Assembly: GCF_002884495.1 (NCBI RefSeq)
Contig: NZ_KZ614145.1
Span: 1 to 64,000 of the forward strand
Length of the DNA stretch: 64,000 bases
From: Rummeliibacillus pycnus
Lineage (GTDB): Bacteria > Bacillota > Bacilli > Bacillales_A > Planococcaceae
Reading direction: 5' to 3'
In this document: piece by piece, positions 52,440-62,223 of the stretch
Position numbering within the stretch: the stretch's first letter is position 1
Layout: each line of letters starts with the position of its first letter
Translations under genes and position numbers: made by a program
Notes under the pieces: model-generated
What the model saw: the letters and a program-made list of their open reading frames with translations, nothing else
Told to the model about the DNA's origin: nothing
The model's database searches: none

Positions 52440-53129
52440 ATGAAAACAATTTTTCGTTCTGCAGAAGAAGCAATTTCTCAACTAAAAGATGGTATGACCA
52501 TTATGGTTGGTGGGTTTGGACTTGTAGGAATTCCAGAGCAACTGATTATTGCCATTGCTGAGAGTGGCATAAAGGATTTAACAGTTATTTCGAATAACTG
52601 TGGTATTGATGATTGGGGGCTTGGATTGCTATTAAAAAATAAACAGATTCATAAGATGATTGCTTCATATGTAGGGGAAAATAAAGAGTTTGAACGTCAA
52701 GTATTATCGGGAGATTTAGAAGTTGAACTAATTCCGCAAGGTACGTTAGCTGAAAAAATACGTGCTGGTGGTGCTGGTATTCCAGCTTTTTATACACCTG
52801 CTGGAGTTGGTACGCCAATAGTAGAGGGCAAAGAAATTCGTAATTTTGGTCGTAAAGAATATGTTCTAGAAGAATCTTTAGTTGCTGATTTTGCTTTTAT
52901 ACGAGCCTATAAATCGGACAAGCTAGGAAATTTACAATATAACAAAACAGCTCAAAACTTTAATCCGATTATGGCAACCGCTGCGAAAATCACAATAGCT
53001 GAAGTGGAAGAGTTTGTAGAAATAGGGCAATTGGATCCTGAATATATTCATACACCAAGTATTTATGTTCAAGGTATGTTTCTAGCAAAACAACAAAAGC
53101 GTATTGAAAAAGTAACGACTCGTTCATAG
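52440..53129 (+). CDS. scoA: 3-oxoacid CoA-transferase subunit A
   Basis: 229 residues of CoA-transferase family I alpha subunit: [63 protein letters not shown] and [13 protein letters not shown]. With ScoB it moves CoA from succinyl-CoA to acetoacetate (or acetate/acetoacetate exchange as AtoDA), opening ketone-body or short-chain acid use. The ATG at 52440 follows AAAGGGGG by about nine bases; the frame to 52389 adds 17 residues without a family match. Confidence 0.92.
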   Translation: MKTIFRSAEEAISQLKDGMTIMVGGFGLVGIPEQLIIAIAESGIKDLTVISNNCGIDDWGLGLLLKNKQIHKMIASYVGENKEFERQVLSGDLEVELIPQGTLAEKIRAGGAGIPAFYTPAGVGTPIVEGKEIRNFGRKEYVLEESLVADFAFIRAYKSDKLGNLQYNKTAQNFNPIMATAAKITIAEVEEFVEIGQLDPEYIHTPSIYVQGMFLAKQQKRIEKVTTRS

Positions 53130-53140
53130 GGGGAGAAGAC

Positions 53141-53779
53141 ATGAATATTCGCGAAATCATTGCTAAAAGAGCTTCGCAAGAAATAGACAATGGACATTAC
53201 GTAAATCTTGGAATAGGTATGCCTACACTTGTAGCCAATTATATAGAAGACAAAAATGTTATTTTACAATCTGAAAATGGTTTACTTGGGATTGGTCCAT
53301 ATCCCTCAGCTGACCATATTGATCCTGACCTAATTAATGCGGGAAAAGAAACTATAACAACAGTACCTGGAGCAGCCTTTTTTAATAGTGCAGAATCATT
53401 TGCAATGATTCGAGGAGGACATATTGATGTAGCAATACTAGGAGGAATGGAGGTTTCTGAGAAAGGAGACCTTGCCAATTGGATGATTCCAGGGAAGATG
53501 ATTAAAGGAATGGGCGGTGCAATGGATTTAGTACATGGTGCAAAAAAGGTAATTGTTATCATGGAACATAATGCAAAAGATGGCTCACCGAAGATTAAAA
53601 AGAAGTGTGATTTACCGTTAACTGGTATTTCAGTAGTAGATTTAATTATTACGGAAAAAGCAGTAATTGAAGTCACCGAAAATGGCCTCCTATTAAAAGA
53701 AGTAATGGATGGATATAAAGTTGAAGATGTAGTGCGTGATACGGGAGTACAGTTGATAATGGATTTACAGAAAACGTGA
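53141..53779 (+). CDS. scoB: 3-oxoacid CoA-transferase subunit B
   Basis: 212 residues, family I beta subunit. The catalytic Glu is in [14 protein letters not shown], with [12 protein letters not shown] before it and [29 protein letters not shown] after it. Eleven bases after scoA behind GGGGGAG. Works as heterodimer pairs with ScoA. The lipoprotein gene begins directly after its stop. Confidence 0.94.
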   Translation: MNIREIIAKRASQEIDNGHYVNLGIGMPTLVANYIEDKNVILQSENGLLGIGPYPSADHIDPDLINAGKETITTVPGAAFFNSAESFAMIRGGHIDVAILGGMEVSEKGDLANWMIPGKMIKGMGGAMDLVHGAKKVIVIMEHNAKDGSPKIKKKCDLPLTGISVVDLIITEKAVIEVTENGLLLKEVMDGYKVEDVVRDTGVQLIMDLQKT

Positions 53780-53790
53780 AGGAGAGCAAA

Positions 53791-54144
53791 TTGCAGAGAC
53801 AGATCGGTTCTTTAACATTTATATTAATGTTCATTTTGTTTGTAGCAGCTTGTTCTAACTCTGCGAAAGAAATAAAAGTAACCGATATAAGTAACAATAC
53901 AACGCTAGTCATTTCAGAATTAAAAGACATTTCAACAATTGAAAAAGCCATACGAAATGCTAAAAAAGTGGATGGAATTGTTGATGTGACTACCCCTCAG
54001 TATTCTATTCAGATTGAAAAGGAAAATTATTTATTTTGGTTGCACAATCAATCAGCTACATTTATAAATAAGCAAAATTCAGAAACATTATTTCAAATAG
54101 AGAATGCAGATAAAATCATTAAAATTACTCGTGGTACTAGATAA
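53791..54144 (+). CDS. small lipoprotein
   Basis: 117 residues. A lipoprotein signal peptide (RQIGSLTFILMFILFVAAC, with lipobox VAAC) is followed by about 95 polar residues with beta-strand character (YSIQIEKENYLFWLHNQSATF), somewhat like B. subtilis YhfM-type lipoprotein domains. AAGGAG lies six bases before a TTG at 53791, the best start. The frame also opens at GTG 53776, which overlaps the scoB stop but has no site. Probably cotranscribed with scoAB; function unknown. Confidence 0.72.
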   Translation: MQRQIGSLTFILMFILFVAACSNSAKEIKVTDISNNTTLVISELKDISTIEKAIRNAKKVDGIVDVTTPQYSIQIEKENYLFWLHNQSATFINKQNSETLFQIENADKIIKITRGTR

Positions 54145-54227
54145 ACTTTCTTGTGAATTACGATTTACCTAAGGAAAGTATGTAGGTACTAATTTCCCAC
54201 AAGAATTTCACAATTTTACTAAATCTC

Positions 54228-54256
54228 TTGTCAATTTACGTTACTTCGATTAGAAT
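54228..54256 (+). promoter_or_regulatory. promoter of the leuS T-box leader
   Basis: TTGTCA (54228-54233), a 17-base spacer and TAGAAT (54251-54256) put the start near 54263, before the T-box stem I. Confidence 0.7.
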
Positions 54257-54262
54257 AATACT

Positions 54263-54502
54263 CAATATGATATGACTGTGAAAGGGAATAGTAAATTGAC
54301 CTTGATTTTGTAGAGAGCTAACGGTTGGTGAAAGTTAGTAAATCGGAAAATTGAACTCGCCCGGGAGTCACAATGGTGAAATGAATGATAGCCAAAGTCG
54401 TTTTCCGCGTTAAGGAATCAAGTTGAGTGCTAACACTAATTTGGGTGGTACCGCGGGAGATTTTATACTCTCGTCCCTTTTTAAGGGACGGGAGTTTTTA
54501 TA
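54263..54502 (+). ncRNA. T-box leader of leuS
   Basis: The conserved T-box TGGGTGGTACCGCGG is at 54442-54456. Upstream is a stem I region containing GAACTCGCC, in which CTC is the likely leucine specifier codon. Uncharged tRNA-Leu would pair with the specifier and the T-box and stop the terminator from forming. The 5' boundary is set by the promoter and is approximate. Confidence 0.92.
54467..54502 (+). terminator. T-box terminator before leuS
   Basis: CTCTCGTCCC and GGGACGGGAG pair and are followed by five Ts. The 5' part can instead pair with the T-box as antiterminator. Confidence 0.9.
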
Positions 54503-54568
54503 TTTCACGGAACCCCGCATTTTAGTAGCAAACAGAAGTATCTTCGTTTTACACATGAAGGAGGAGTA

Positions 54569-56989
54569 ATGGTGAATTTTAATCATCAAGAAATTGAGAA
54601 AAAATGGCAATCTTACTGGGCTGAACATAACACATTCAAAACAGTAAACGACGATTCAAAACCTAAATTTTATGCATTAGATATGTTTCCGTATCCATCT
54701 GGTGCTGGTCTTCACGTAGGACACCCAGAAGGATATACTGCAACAGATATTTTATCTCGTTTTAAACGTATGCAAGGTTACAATGTATTACACCCAATGG
54801 GATGGGATGCATTTGGTCTTCCTGCTGAACAATATGCACTTGATACAGGAAATGACCCTGCAGAATTTACTCAAAAGAATATCGGCACATTTAAACGTCA
54901 AATCCAAGAACTTGGTTTTAGTTATGATTGGGATCGTGAAATCAATACAACAGATCCTGAATACTATAAATGGACTCAATGGATCTTCATCCAACTTTAC
55001 AAAAAAGGTTTAGCTTATATCGACGAAGTGGCAGTTAACTGGTGTCCAGCACTTGGTACTGTTCTAGCAAACGAAGAAGTAATTGATGGTAAATCTGAAC
55101 GTGGTGGTCATCCAGTAGAACGTCGCCCGATGAAACAATGGATGTTGAAAATTACTGCATATGCTGATCGCCTAATTGATGATTTAGACGAAGTAGATTG
55201 GCCAGAAAATATTAAAGATATGCAGCGACACTGGATTGGTCGTTCAGAAGGCGCTGAAGTAGACTTTAATATTAAAGGAACTGACAAACATTTCCGTGTA
55301 TTTACTACACGTCCAGACACTTTGTTTGGTGCAACCTATACAGTACTAGCTCCAGAACATGCCTTAGTAAAAGAAATTACAACTGATGAACAACGTGAAG
55401 CAGTAGAAGCATACTTGGATAAAGTAAAAGTTAAATCTGATCTTGAACGAACAGATTTAGCAAAAGAGAAAACAGGTGTTTTCACAGGTGCTTATGCAGT
55501 TAACCCAATTAATGGTCGAGAAATTCCAATTTGGATTGCAGACTATGTATTAGCAAGCTATGGAACTGGAGCAATCATGGCGGTACCAGCCCATGATGAA
55601 CGTGACTATGAATTTGCAAAACAATTCAATTTACCAATCATCCCTGTTTTAGAAGGTGGAGATGTAACAAAAGAAGCTTTCACTGAAGATGGTCCACACA
55701 TCAACTCTGACTTCTTAAACGGTTTAAATAAACCAGAAGGTATTAAAAAAGCAATCGAATGGCTTGAAGAAAACAAAGTCGGAGAAAAGAAAGTTTCTTA
55801 CCGTCTTCGCGACTGGTTATTCTCTCGCCAACGTTACTGGGGTGAACCAATTCCTGTTATTCACTGGGAAGATGGTACAATCACAACTGTTCCAGAAGAA
55901 GAACTTCCATTAGTTCTACCAAAAACATCAGATATCCGACCATCAGGGACTGGTGAATCACCACTTGCTAATATTGAGGAATGGGTAAATGTTGTAGATC
56001 CTGTAACAGGTAAAAAAGGTCGTCGTGAAACAAATACAATGCCACAATGGGCTGGTTCAAGCTGGTACTTCTTACGTTATATCGATCCACATAACAAAGA
56101 GGCTATTGCAGATCCAGAACTATTAAAACGTTGGTTACCAGTTGATATCTATATTGGTGGTCAAGAACACGCAGTTCTTCACTTGCTATATGCTCGTTTC
56201 TGGCATAAAGTTCTTTATGATTTGGGTGTAGTACCAACAAAAGAACCTTTCCAAAAACTATTCAACCAAGGCATGATTTTAGGTGAAGGTAATGAAAAAA
56301 TGTCTAAATCAAAAGGCAATGTTGTAAACCCGGATGATATCGTAGCTAGTCATGGTGCAGATACACTTCGTTTATACGAAATGTTTATGGGACCTCTTGA
56401 AGCATCTATTCCTTGGTCTACAAATGGTTTAGACGGAGCACGTCGTTTCTTAGATCGTATTTGGCGTCTATTCATCAATGAAGAGACTGGCGAACTATCT
56501 GAAAAAATTCAACCATCAAACGATACAACTTTAGAAAAAGTGTATCACCAAACTGTGCAAAAAGTGACTGATAATAACGAACATATTCGTTTCAACACAT
56601 CTATATCTCAAATGATGGTATTCATCAATGATTGTTATAAAACTGATGTTGTACCAACAGCATATGCTGAAGGGTTTGTTCAAATGTTAGCCCCAATTGC
56701 TCCTCATGTTGCAGAAGAACTTTGGGAAAAACTTGGTCATACTGAAACAATTACTTATGCAAAATGGCCAACATTTGATCCTGCGAAACTTGTAGATGAC
56801 GAAATCGAAGTGGTTGTTCAAGTGAATGGTAAAGTACGTGCTAAACTAATGATTTCTAAAGATGCTTCACGTGAAGACCTAGAGAAAACAGCACTTGCAA
56901 ATGAACATGTAAAAGAATTTATTGAGGGCAAAGACATCAAAAAAGTAATTGCCGTACCTGGTAAACTTGTGAACATTGTTGCAAAATAA
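54569..56989 (+). CDS. leuS: leucyl-tRNA synthetase
   Basis: 806 residues, class I. HIGH motif in [24 protein letters not shown] in [10 protein letters not shown], the CP1 editing domain ([39 protein letters not shown]), and the tail of bacterial LeuRS. AAGGAGGAG precedes ATG 54569; GTG 54572 is an equally spaced alternative. Expression is set by the T-box. Confidence 0.98.
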   Translation: MVNFNHQEIEKKWQSYWAEHNTFKTVNDDSKPKFYALDMFPYPSGAGLHVGHPEGYTATDILSRFKRMQGYNVLHPMGWDAFGLPAEQYALDTGNDPAEFTQKNIGTFKRQIQELGFSYDWDREINTTDPEYYKWTQWIFIQLYKKGLAYIDEVAVNWCPALGTVLANEEVIDGKSERGGHPVERRPMKQWMLKITAYADRLIDDLDEVDWPENIKDMQRHWIGRSEGAEVDFNIKGTDKHFRVFTTRPDTLFGATYTVLAPEHALVKEITTDEQREAVEAYLDKVKVKSDLERTDLAKEKTGVFTGAYAVNPINGREIPIWIADYVLASYGTGAIMAVPAHDERDYEFAKQFNLPIIPVLEGGDVTKEAFTEDGPHINSDFLNGLNKPEGIKKAIEWLEENKVGEKKVSYRLRDWLFSRQRYWGEPIPVIHWEDGTITTVPEEELPLVLPKTSDIRPSGTGESPLANIEEWVNVVDPVTGKKGRRETNTMPQWAGSSWYFLRYIDPHNKEAIADPELLKRWLPVDIYIGGQEHAVLHLLYARFWHKVLYDLGVVPTKEPFQKLFNQGMILGEGNEKMSKSKGNVVNPDDIVASHGADTLRLYEMFMGPLEASIPWSTNGLDGARRFLDRIWRLFINEETGELSEKIQPSNDTTLEKVYHQTVQKVTDNNEHIRFNTSISQMMVFINDCYKTDVVPTAYAEGFVQMLAPIAPHVAEELWEKLGHTETITYAKWPTFDPAKLVDDEIEVVVQVNGKVRAKLMISKDASREDLEKTALANEHVKEFIEGKDIKKVIAVPGKLVNIVAK

Positions 56990-57023
56990 TTGGCGTTATT
57001 TCATTTAAAAACAATTAAAGGGA

Positions 57024-57068
57024 TAAAAACCTTCTTCTTAATATCAATTTAAGAAGAAGGTTTTTTGT
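57024..57068. terminator. terminator after leuS
   Basis: AAAACCTTCTTCTT and AAGAAGAAGGTTTT pair around an 11-base loop with Ts after; As on the other side allow use by the convergent gene. Confidence 0.9.
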
Positions 57069-57081
57069 ATGAAAAATTCCG

Positions 57082-57864
57082 TTATCGATTTGTTAAGGAT
57101 ACAAGTTCTCTTGTCGGACTTCCGTCTTTTGTTATTTTAATAAGTCCTACTTTTGGTGCAAGATACATTTTTATAGTCCCATAATTCACTCGGACAACAT
57201 TTTTGAAAGTTCCAGCCTTTACTGTGAAGGGTTTTATTAAAATGTTCATTTGTACAGGTGTTGGTCCCATAAAATAGTATTTCTTATTATTGATTACAGG
57301 ATACTCCAGTAACAACAAACCATCTGCATAGGCAGAGTACACACTAATGCCATGTGATTCTTCAATAATGTGTAGCTGATCATAACCTTTTGGATCATAT
57401 TGAAAACGTTTTTTACCTTGATACCAAACAAATGAATTTTTATTATAATATTTTAAGAAAGGACTAGAAGTCTTGCTATTACTCCACATATAATCGTATT
57501 CACTGGGATATGAAATCAGTGCAACGCCTGTATTATGGTATTTATAAACCTTTTTTGGATTCATGGTATAGCTTGTTTTTTGCTTTTTTAAGAGTTGTAA
57601 ATTAACACTATAGATATATCCTGTGTTTTTTCCAAATTCAACTTTTGCCCAACCCTTCGAATTAATAGAATAAAGATGGATTTTATTATTCATTTGGAGC
57701 TTTGCAATTTTAGTAGATTTTGAAGTTGGACTTTTATAAAGATACGTCGGATAGATTATTGTTCCACTGATTGTTTTAGCTTTTGCTGTTGGCTGTTGAA
57801 TTACAAACAAATGAATGATAAAAATTAGTGCGATAAAGTATTTAAGGTAAGATAATTTCTTCAT
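57082..57864 (-). CDS. secreted SH3b-domain protein
   Basis: 260 residues. A signal peptide (MKKLSYLKYFIALIFIIHLFV..., cleavage near TAKA at 28-30) is followed by an SH3b domain (about 33-95: LYKSPTSKSTKIAKLQ, GWAKVEFGKNTGYIYS) and a C-terminal part of about 160 residues rich in Tyr and Lys (KVYKYHNTGVALISYPSEYDYMW) that I do not recognise. The SH3b part suggests binding to cell wall or peptide; no catalytic domain is seen. Single gene. Confidence 0.78.
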   Translation of the reverse strand: MKKLSYLKYFIALIFIIHLFVIQQPTAKAKTISGTIIYPTYLYKSPTSKSTKIAKLQMNNKIHLYSINSKGWAKVEFGKNTGYIYSVNLQLLKKQKTSYTMNPKKVYKYHNTGVALISYPSEYDYMWSNSKTSSPFLKYYNKNSFVWYQGKKRFQYDPKGYDQLHIIEESHGISVYSAYADGLLLLEYPVINNKKYYFMGPTPVQMNILIKPFTVKAGTFKNVVRVNYGTIKMYLAPKVGLIKITKDGSPTRELVSLTNR

Positions 57865-58060
57865 AGAATACTCCTTTTATAGTTTGTCTTTAGTTTACTT
57901 ATATTAATATATGACCATTAATATTCAAATTATGATAGATATGAATGGAAGAGTATTGGATATACTAAATATCTTCGTTGATAAAAAAATTTTGTGAAAC
58001 TTTCGAGGACTTAAATCGTATATAATAGTAAATCAACTATTCGAGAAGAGGTTATTTTGA

Positions 58061-58690
58061 ATGGAATCACAATTTCCGAAGGTTCTTCGGTTCTTTACCT
58101 TATTGTGGGCTGTAACTGCGGTTGGGTTATTTGCAGGAGTTTTTGTTCCACCGTCACTTGTTTTGCCAATCAGTATCGCGACTGTTATTTTACTGATTAT
58201 TGTTATGTTTAGTCGTGCAGCAAGAAAAGCGAGTAAATTGATTTCAATTGTGTTTGCTTTTTTGACAGGTATTACATTATATAGTTTATTAAACTTTTAC
58301 ATTGGGGCTTTAGGTGGCAATTTAGTGCTGATCATCTTCGGTACAACAGCAGCTATTTTCATTGTTGCGGGTCTTATTGGTTATAATACAAAACGTAATT
58401 TAGGGAATTGGGGTAAGTTTTTATTCATCGTATTAATCGGCGTGTTTATTTTCTCTATTATTACAATATTTGTAGGCTTTAGTAATCTTGTGATGGTTGT
58501 GATCAGTGCAATCGGTGTACTTTTATTTGTAGGTTATACATTGTATGATATGAATCAAATTGCCCATAATTATATTAGTGATGATGAAGTTCCACTTGTT
58601 GCTTTAAATCTCTATCTAGACTTCATCAACCTATTCACAGAGTTGTTAAAATTAGTATACTTTTTGAAAAATATTTTCGATGAAGATTAA
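58061..58690 (+). CDS. Bax inhibitor-1 family membrane protein (YetJ-like)
   Basis: 209 residues with seven transmembrane helices. It resembles B. subtilis YetJ: RFFTLLWAVTAVGLFAGVFVPP, LTGITLYSLLNFYIG, and the two Asp-bearing motifs LYDMNQIAHNYI and LYLDFINLF, which form the pH-sensing Asp pair of the calcium leak channel. Function as a calcium leak is by homology only. GAAGAGG precedes the ATG. Followed by a very long terminator-like hairpin. Confidence 0.88.
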   Translation: MESQFPKVLRFFTLLWAVTAVGLFAGVFVPPSLVLPISIATVILLIIVMFSRAARKASKLISIVFAFLTGITLYSLLNFYIGALGGNLVLIIFGTTAAIFIVAGLIGYNTKRNLGNWGKFLFIVLIGVFIFSIITIFVGFSNLVMVVISAIGVLLFVGYTLYDMNQIAHNYISDDEVPLVALNLYLDFINLFTELLKLVYFLKNIFDED

Positions 58691-58702
58691 TTGAGAGGCT
58701 AT

Positions 58703-58820
58703 TCAAAAAATCTGCATCACTTCTTCGTAAAAACTAACTAGCCGAACTCCCATACCGTACAAAAGGTTAAAAACGTCTAGGTAGTTAATTTGAGGAAAGT
58801 GAGCAGATTTTTTTTGGATA
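58703..58820 (+). terminator. long terminator-like hairpin
   Basis: AAAAAATCTGC (58708-58718) pairs with GCAGATTTTTTT (58805-58816) across about 85 bases that also pair inside (CACTT/AAGTG, AACTA/TAGTT). The T-run ends it. The size suggests a repeat element or structured RNA serving as terminator. Confidence 0.65.
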
Positions 58821-58969
58821 TACAATTTCTAGTACCCTTTTCGTGATATTCTAAAGAGGTTTCTAATATGAGTGGGGAAAAATTATATAAATCACACCGA
58901 TAATTCAGGTATAATTCATTTTTAAATAGTAAAATTTAAATATCTATTGTAAATACAGAAGGTGAAATA

Positions 58970-59647
58970 ATGAAAATTCTTGTTGCTGAAGATGATTTAC
59001 GTTTACTGAAGAATATTAATTTTATGTTAAAGAAGGATCTCTATCAAGTAGATTGTGCTAAAAATGGTGCAGAAGCATTAGATTATGCTCTAGTTGAAGA
59101 ATATGATTTGATCATCTTAGATTGGATGATGCCAGAAATGGATGGAATCGAAGTGTGCTGCAAGTTACGAAAAAACGGCTACGGCGGTGGAATCTTGATG
59201 TTAACTGCTAAAGATGACCCACAAGATGTTATTTTAGGTCTCGATAATGGAGCGGATGACTATCTTATAAAGCCTTTCAAAATGGAAGTACTGTTAGCTA
59301 GAGTCCGTGCAATTTTACGTAGAAAGGACAAGCCGTTAGAACAAGTCATTCAAATTCAATCCTATACATTACAAGTAGATGCTCGAAAGTTTTATAGGGA
59401 TAGTATGGAAATTGAATTGACGAAAAATGAATTTTTATTATTAGAATATCTATTCATCAATAAAGGGCGTATATTAACACGTGAACAGATTTATAATCAT
59501 ATTTGGGGATACAATGAAGATGTTTCAAATAACGCATTAGATGCTTTAGTAAAATTAGTACGAAAAAAAATTGATGATGGTGATCATCCTTCTATTATTC
59601 AAACTGTTAGAGGGATTGGCTATAAGTTGAGAGATTCCAATGTTTAG
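58970..59647 (+). CDS. OmpR/PhoB-family response regulator
   Basis: 225 residues. Receiver domain with acidic pocket E7-D8-D9, phosphoacceptor D51 (LIILDWMMPEMDG), T (LMLTAKD) and K (YLIKPF), then a winged-helix DNA-binding domain (ELTKNEFLLLEYLFINKG; RGIGYKL). AAGGTGA precedes the ATG. It overlaps the kinase gene by eight bases. The four genes after the kinase are the obvious candidates for control. Confidence 0.95.
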   Translation: MKILVAEDDLRLLKNINFMLKKDLYQVDCAKNGAEALDYALVEEYDLIILDWMMPEMDGIEVCCKLRKNGYGGGILMLTAKDDPQDVILGLDNGADDYLIKPFKMEVLLARVRAILRRKDKPLEQVIQIQSYTLQVDARKFYRDSMEIELTKNEFLLLEYLFINKGRILTREQIYNHIWGYNEDVSNNALDALVKLVRKKIDDGDHPSIIQTVRGIGYKLRDSNV

Positions 59648-60911
59648 AAAAATTCAGCGAAAACTCACCATACAATATGCATTCTTTTTCTTATTATTTG
59701 TATTATTATTGCTGGCTACTCTTTATATTTCAATTTCTACAATTATGCAACAACAACAGGTACAAGAACTACAGCTATTCTTTGGTAAAGAACGTTATCA
59801 TATAGAAAAAGATGATGAACCTCAAAGAGAACATAACAAAGATGACAAAATAATTGATGGAAGGAAAATAGAATACGATGCTAATCGGGCCAATTTTTAC
59901 TATGTATTTACTAAAAACAACGAATTAGTGCATGGTGATGAATCTTTCTATGGACTTTATAAAGATGTTGCTCATTTAATGCTTGATGTAAAAGCAGGAG
60001 ATCCACAAACAGTTGAATGGAAAGATGAAGACTTACTATTAATTAAATATCAATTGCCAATTTCGCATAATGGTAATTATATGATTATTGGACAGTCCGT
60101 TACCAAAATGCATCATCTATTAGAAAGGGTAATGTATGCGTTTATCATATTAATAGTAATCGGAACTTTATGTATTGCATTTTTGAGTCACTATCTTGCT
60201 GGTAAAGCAATGGTGCCAATTAAAAAAACTTTTGAACGACAACGAAAATTTGTCTCCGATGCCTCTCACGAATTGCGTACGCCTTTAAGCGTTTTCTATA
60301 GTTCTCTTGAAGTATTAGAAAATGACGATGAAAATCGATTTAGTGCTTTCGGACAAGAAGTATTAATCGATTTAAAAAAGGAAACTCAACATATGGAAGC
60401 ATTACTAGAAGGTCTGCTATTTTTAGCACGCTTTGATCAAAATAAGTTAACAACTACAAAAGAGAATATCGCATTGTCTGAGTTAGTAAATAATATAACG
60501 AAAGCCTTTGAACGAACTTTACCCGATTCCATACAATTGAAAATACAAATAGATAATAATATTCACTTTGTAGGTGATGAAACAAGTATCAGGGAACTGC
60601 TTTATATCTTGCTTGAAAATGCAGCTAAATTTACGGAAAAAGGTTTTATTAGTGTATCGCTTACAAGTATGAACAACTACATTAAACTTATTGTAGAAGA
60701 TACGGGAATTGGAATTACACAGCATGATTTACCACATGTTTTTGATCGCTTTTATCAAGTAACAAAAAATCGACAAAAAAAGGGTACTGGCTTAGGATTA
60801 TCCATTGCACAAGCAATTGTATCCCATCATCAAGGACATATTTCAGTAGAGAGTGAATTTGGTCAAGGTACTAAATTTATCATTTCTCTACCAATTTTAA
60901 AAAAAGACTAA
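59640..60911 (+). CDS. sensor histidine kinase
   Basis: 423 residues. TM1 at about 13-36, an extracytoplasmic sensor of about 120 residues rich in charge (QREHNKDDKIIDGRK; WKDEDLLLIKYQLPISHNG), TM2 at about 165-185, then DHp with H210 (SDASHELRTPLS) and an ATPase domain with N box LLENAAKFT, G1 DTGIGI and G2 GTGLGLSI. Partner of the overlapping response regulator. The sensor domain gives no clear ligand. Confidence 0.93.
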   Translation: MFRKIQRKLTIQYAFFFLLFVLLLLATLYISISTIMQQQQVQELQLFFGKERYHIEKDDEPQREHNKDDKIIDGRKIEYDANRANFYYVFTKNNELVHGDESFYGLYKDVAHLMLDVKAGDPQTVEWKDEDLLLIKYQLPISHNGNYMIIGQSVTKMHHLLERVMYAFIILIVIGTLCIAFLSHYLAGKAMVPIKKTFERQRKFVSDASHELRTPLSVFYSSLEVLENDDENRFSAFGQEVLIDLKKETQHMEALLEGLLFLARFDQNKLTTTKENIALSELVNNITKAFERTLPDSIQLKIQIDNNIHFVGDETSIRELLYILLENAAKFTEKGFISVSLTSMNNYIKLIVEDTGIGITQHDLPHVFDRFYQVTKNRQKKGTGLGLSIAQAIVSHHQGHISVESEFGQGTKFIISLPILKKD

Positions 60912-60943
60912 ATCCTGTTTAAAACAGGATTTAGTCTTTTTAA
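60899..60943 (+). terminator. terminator after the histidine kinase
   Basis: AAAAAGACTAAATCCTGTTT and AAACAGGATTTAGTCTTTTT are perfectly complementary; the 5' arm contains the stop codon. It separates the two-component genes from the redox genes. Confidence 0.92.
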
Positions 60944-60945
60944 AT

Positions 60946-61229
60946 TAAAAATTTTTCTCGCAAGACATTGAATTCTCAACTTAGCACCGCACGAAGAAAA
61001 TGTGAATACATTTTCGAGGACTCACAATCTTTCGCTTCTTAGATATAGCCGGCACAACACCCATATTTAATGTGCGTGTTTTATATCAAATTTTTGGATT
61101 ATGAAATTGATTCACATGAAGTAGTTAAAGAAAAAGTAAATATACAAAAACTTTTTCTTTTATTTCTTTAATTCTTCAGATTCATTTCATGTCTGGTAGA
61201 TAGACTATATTTGAAGGGAGCGGATAAAA
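60946..61229. other. noncoding region before the redox genes
   Basis: No gene seen. A small hairpin GAAAATGT-GAAT-ACATTTTC lies near 61008-61017. Close to the next start, TTCTTCAGATTCATTTCATG (61171-61190) has the repeated TTCA half-site look of OmpR-type regulator sites. An AGGGAGCGG ribosome-binding site follows at about 61215. Confidence 0.4.
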
Positions 61230-61856
61230 GTGAAAAAAAGTTTATGGATGATTACACCAATCATGATTTTTAGTTTGTTAGGTGGACAGTATATTGCACA
61301 TGCAGATGATGATGACGGCTATGAGCATCACGAAAAAAATGAACATTTTGACGAAGAATATGAACATGATCATGACGACGAAGATAAATATTACGAAGAA
61401 AATTATCAAAATGCAGAAGACAAATTGAATACAGTTGAACAAGGTCAATGGAATATATGGACACGATCAATAACTGATCATACAAACAGTACATTACCTT
61501 TTAAAGAAGCTAAGATAGCTACTTTTAACATTGATAATAATACATTTAAATTATATGTTGTCCCCAAAAAAGGTGAACTATTTGTTCCAGCAGGTAAGTT
61601 AACAAAACTTCTAGGAGGACAATCAACATATTACAAAAACTCAAAAATTATTGATACGAATGTGAATGGGAATCAGCTTATCTTCCGAGCAAATACAAAT
61701 GTTGTATACGAAAACCTTACGAAAACGCCAATTCCTGCGAAAACATTTGAGTACAAACATGATATCTATGTTCCTGTAAGTGTAATTTTAAATTCTTTAG
61801 GTTACTCAATCGATTGGCAACAAGGAACACAACAATTTTTATGTCAAGTACTTTAA
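61230..61856 (+). CDS. exported protein with acidic/His-rich linker and copper-amine-oxidase-N (stalk) domain
   Basis: 208 residues. A signal peptide ends AHA (about 25), then comes a linker of Asp, Glu and His (DDDDGYEHHEKNEHFDEEY...HDHDDED) able to bind metal, then a copper-amine-oxidase N-terminal-like domain (KGELFVPAGKLTKLLGGQS; HDIYVPVSVILNSLGYSIDW). This domain is non-catalytic and common in surface proteins of Bacillota. First of four genes running to 63682, placed after a two-component system. It may bind iron, copper or the cell surface for the redox proteins downstream. Confidence 0.8.
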   Translation: MKKSLWMITPIMIFSLLGGQYIAHADDDDGYEHHEKNEHFDEEYEHDHDDEDKYYEENYQNAEDKLNTVEQGQWNIWTRSITDHTNSTLPFKEAKIATFNIDNNTFKLYVVPKKGELFVPAGKLTKLLGGQSTYYKNSKIIDTNVNGNQLIFRANTNVVYENLTKTPIPAKTFEYKHDIYVPVSVILNSLGYSIDWQQGTQQFLCQVL

Positions 61857-61885
61857 TTTGAAAAAAATAGAGAGGGATGTTAACT

Positions 61886-62212
61886 ATGAAAGATCCAAAA
61901 AAGGCAAAGTGGTTAGTTGGCTCATCCGCAGTTTTTTTATCAGCATTATTATTAACTCAAATGAATGGAACTGGAACTTCAAATACAAATAATCAGCATA
62001 CAACTAGTAAACAAACAGCAGTTTACCAAACTAATTCTAATAATAATGAAAAAGAGTTATTACAGTTGGATTGGACTAATTTTAAAGTAACGAAAGCACC
62101 AACAGAATCAACACAATCAACAAAGTCAAAACAGTCAACACAACAAGCACAACCAACCGAGTCATCACAATTTACAAATCAAGGTACTGATCGCATGACA
62201 CAACGATCATAG
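61886..62212 (+). CDS. membrane-anchored Ser/Thr/Gln-rich protein of unknown function
   Basis: 108 residues. A short charged start (MKDPKKAKW), one hydrophobic segment (LVGSSAVFLSALLLTQM, about 10-26) serving as anchor or signal peptide, then a low-complexity outside part rich in Ser, Thr, Gln and Asn around one less biased core (KELLQLDWTNFKVTKA). There is no lipobox Cys. The ATG at 61886 follows GAGGG; the ATG at 61877 overlaps that site. No FMN-attachment motif is visible. Cotranscribed with its neighbours. Confidence 0.68.
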   Translation: MKDPKKAKWLVGSSAVFLSALLLTQMNGTGTSNTNNQHTTSKQTAVYQTNSNNNEKELLQLDWTNFKVTKAPTESTQSTKSKQSTQQAQPTESSQFTNQGTDRMTQRS

Positions 62213-62223
62213 AGGTGAAACAA

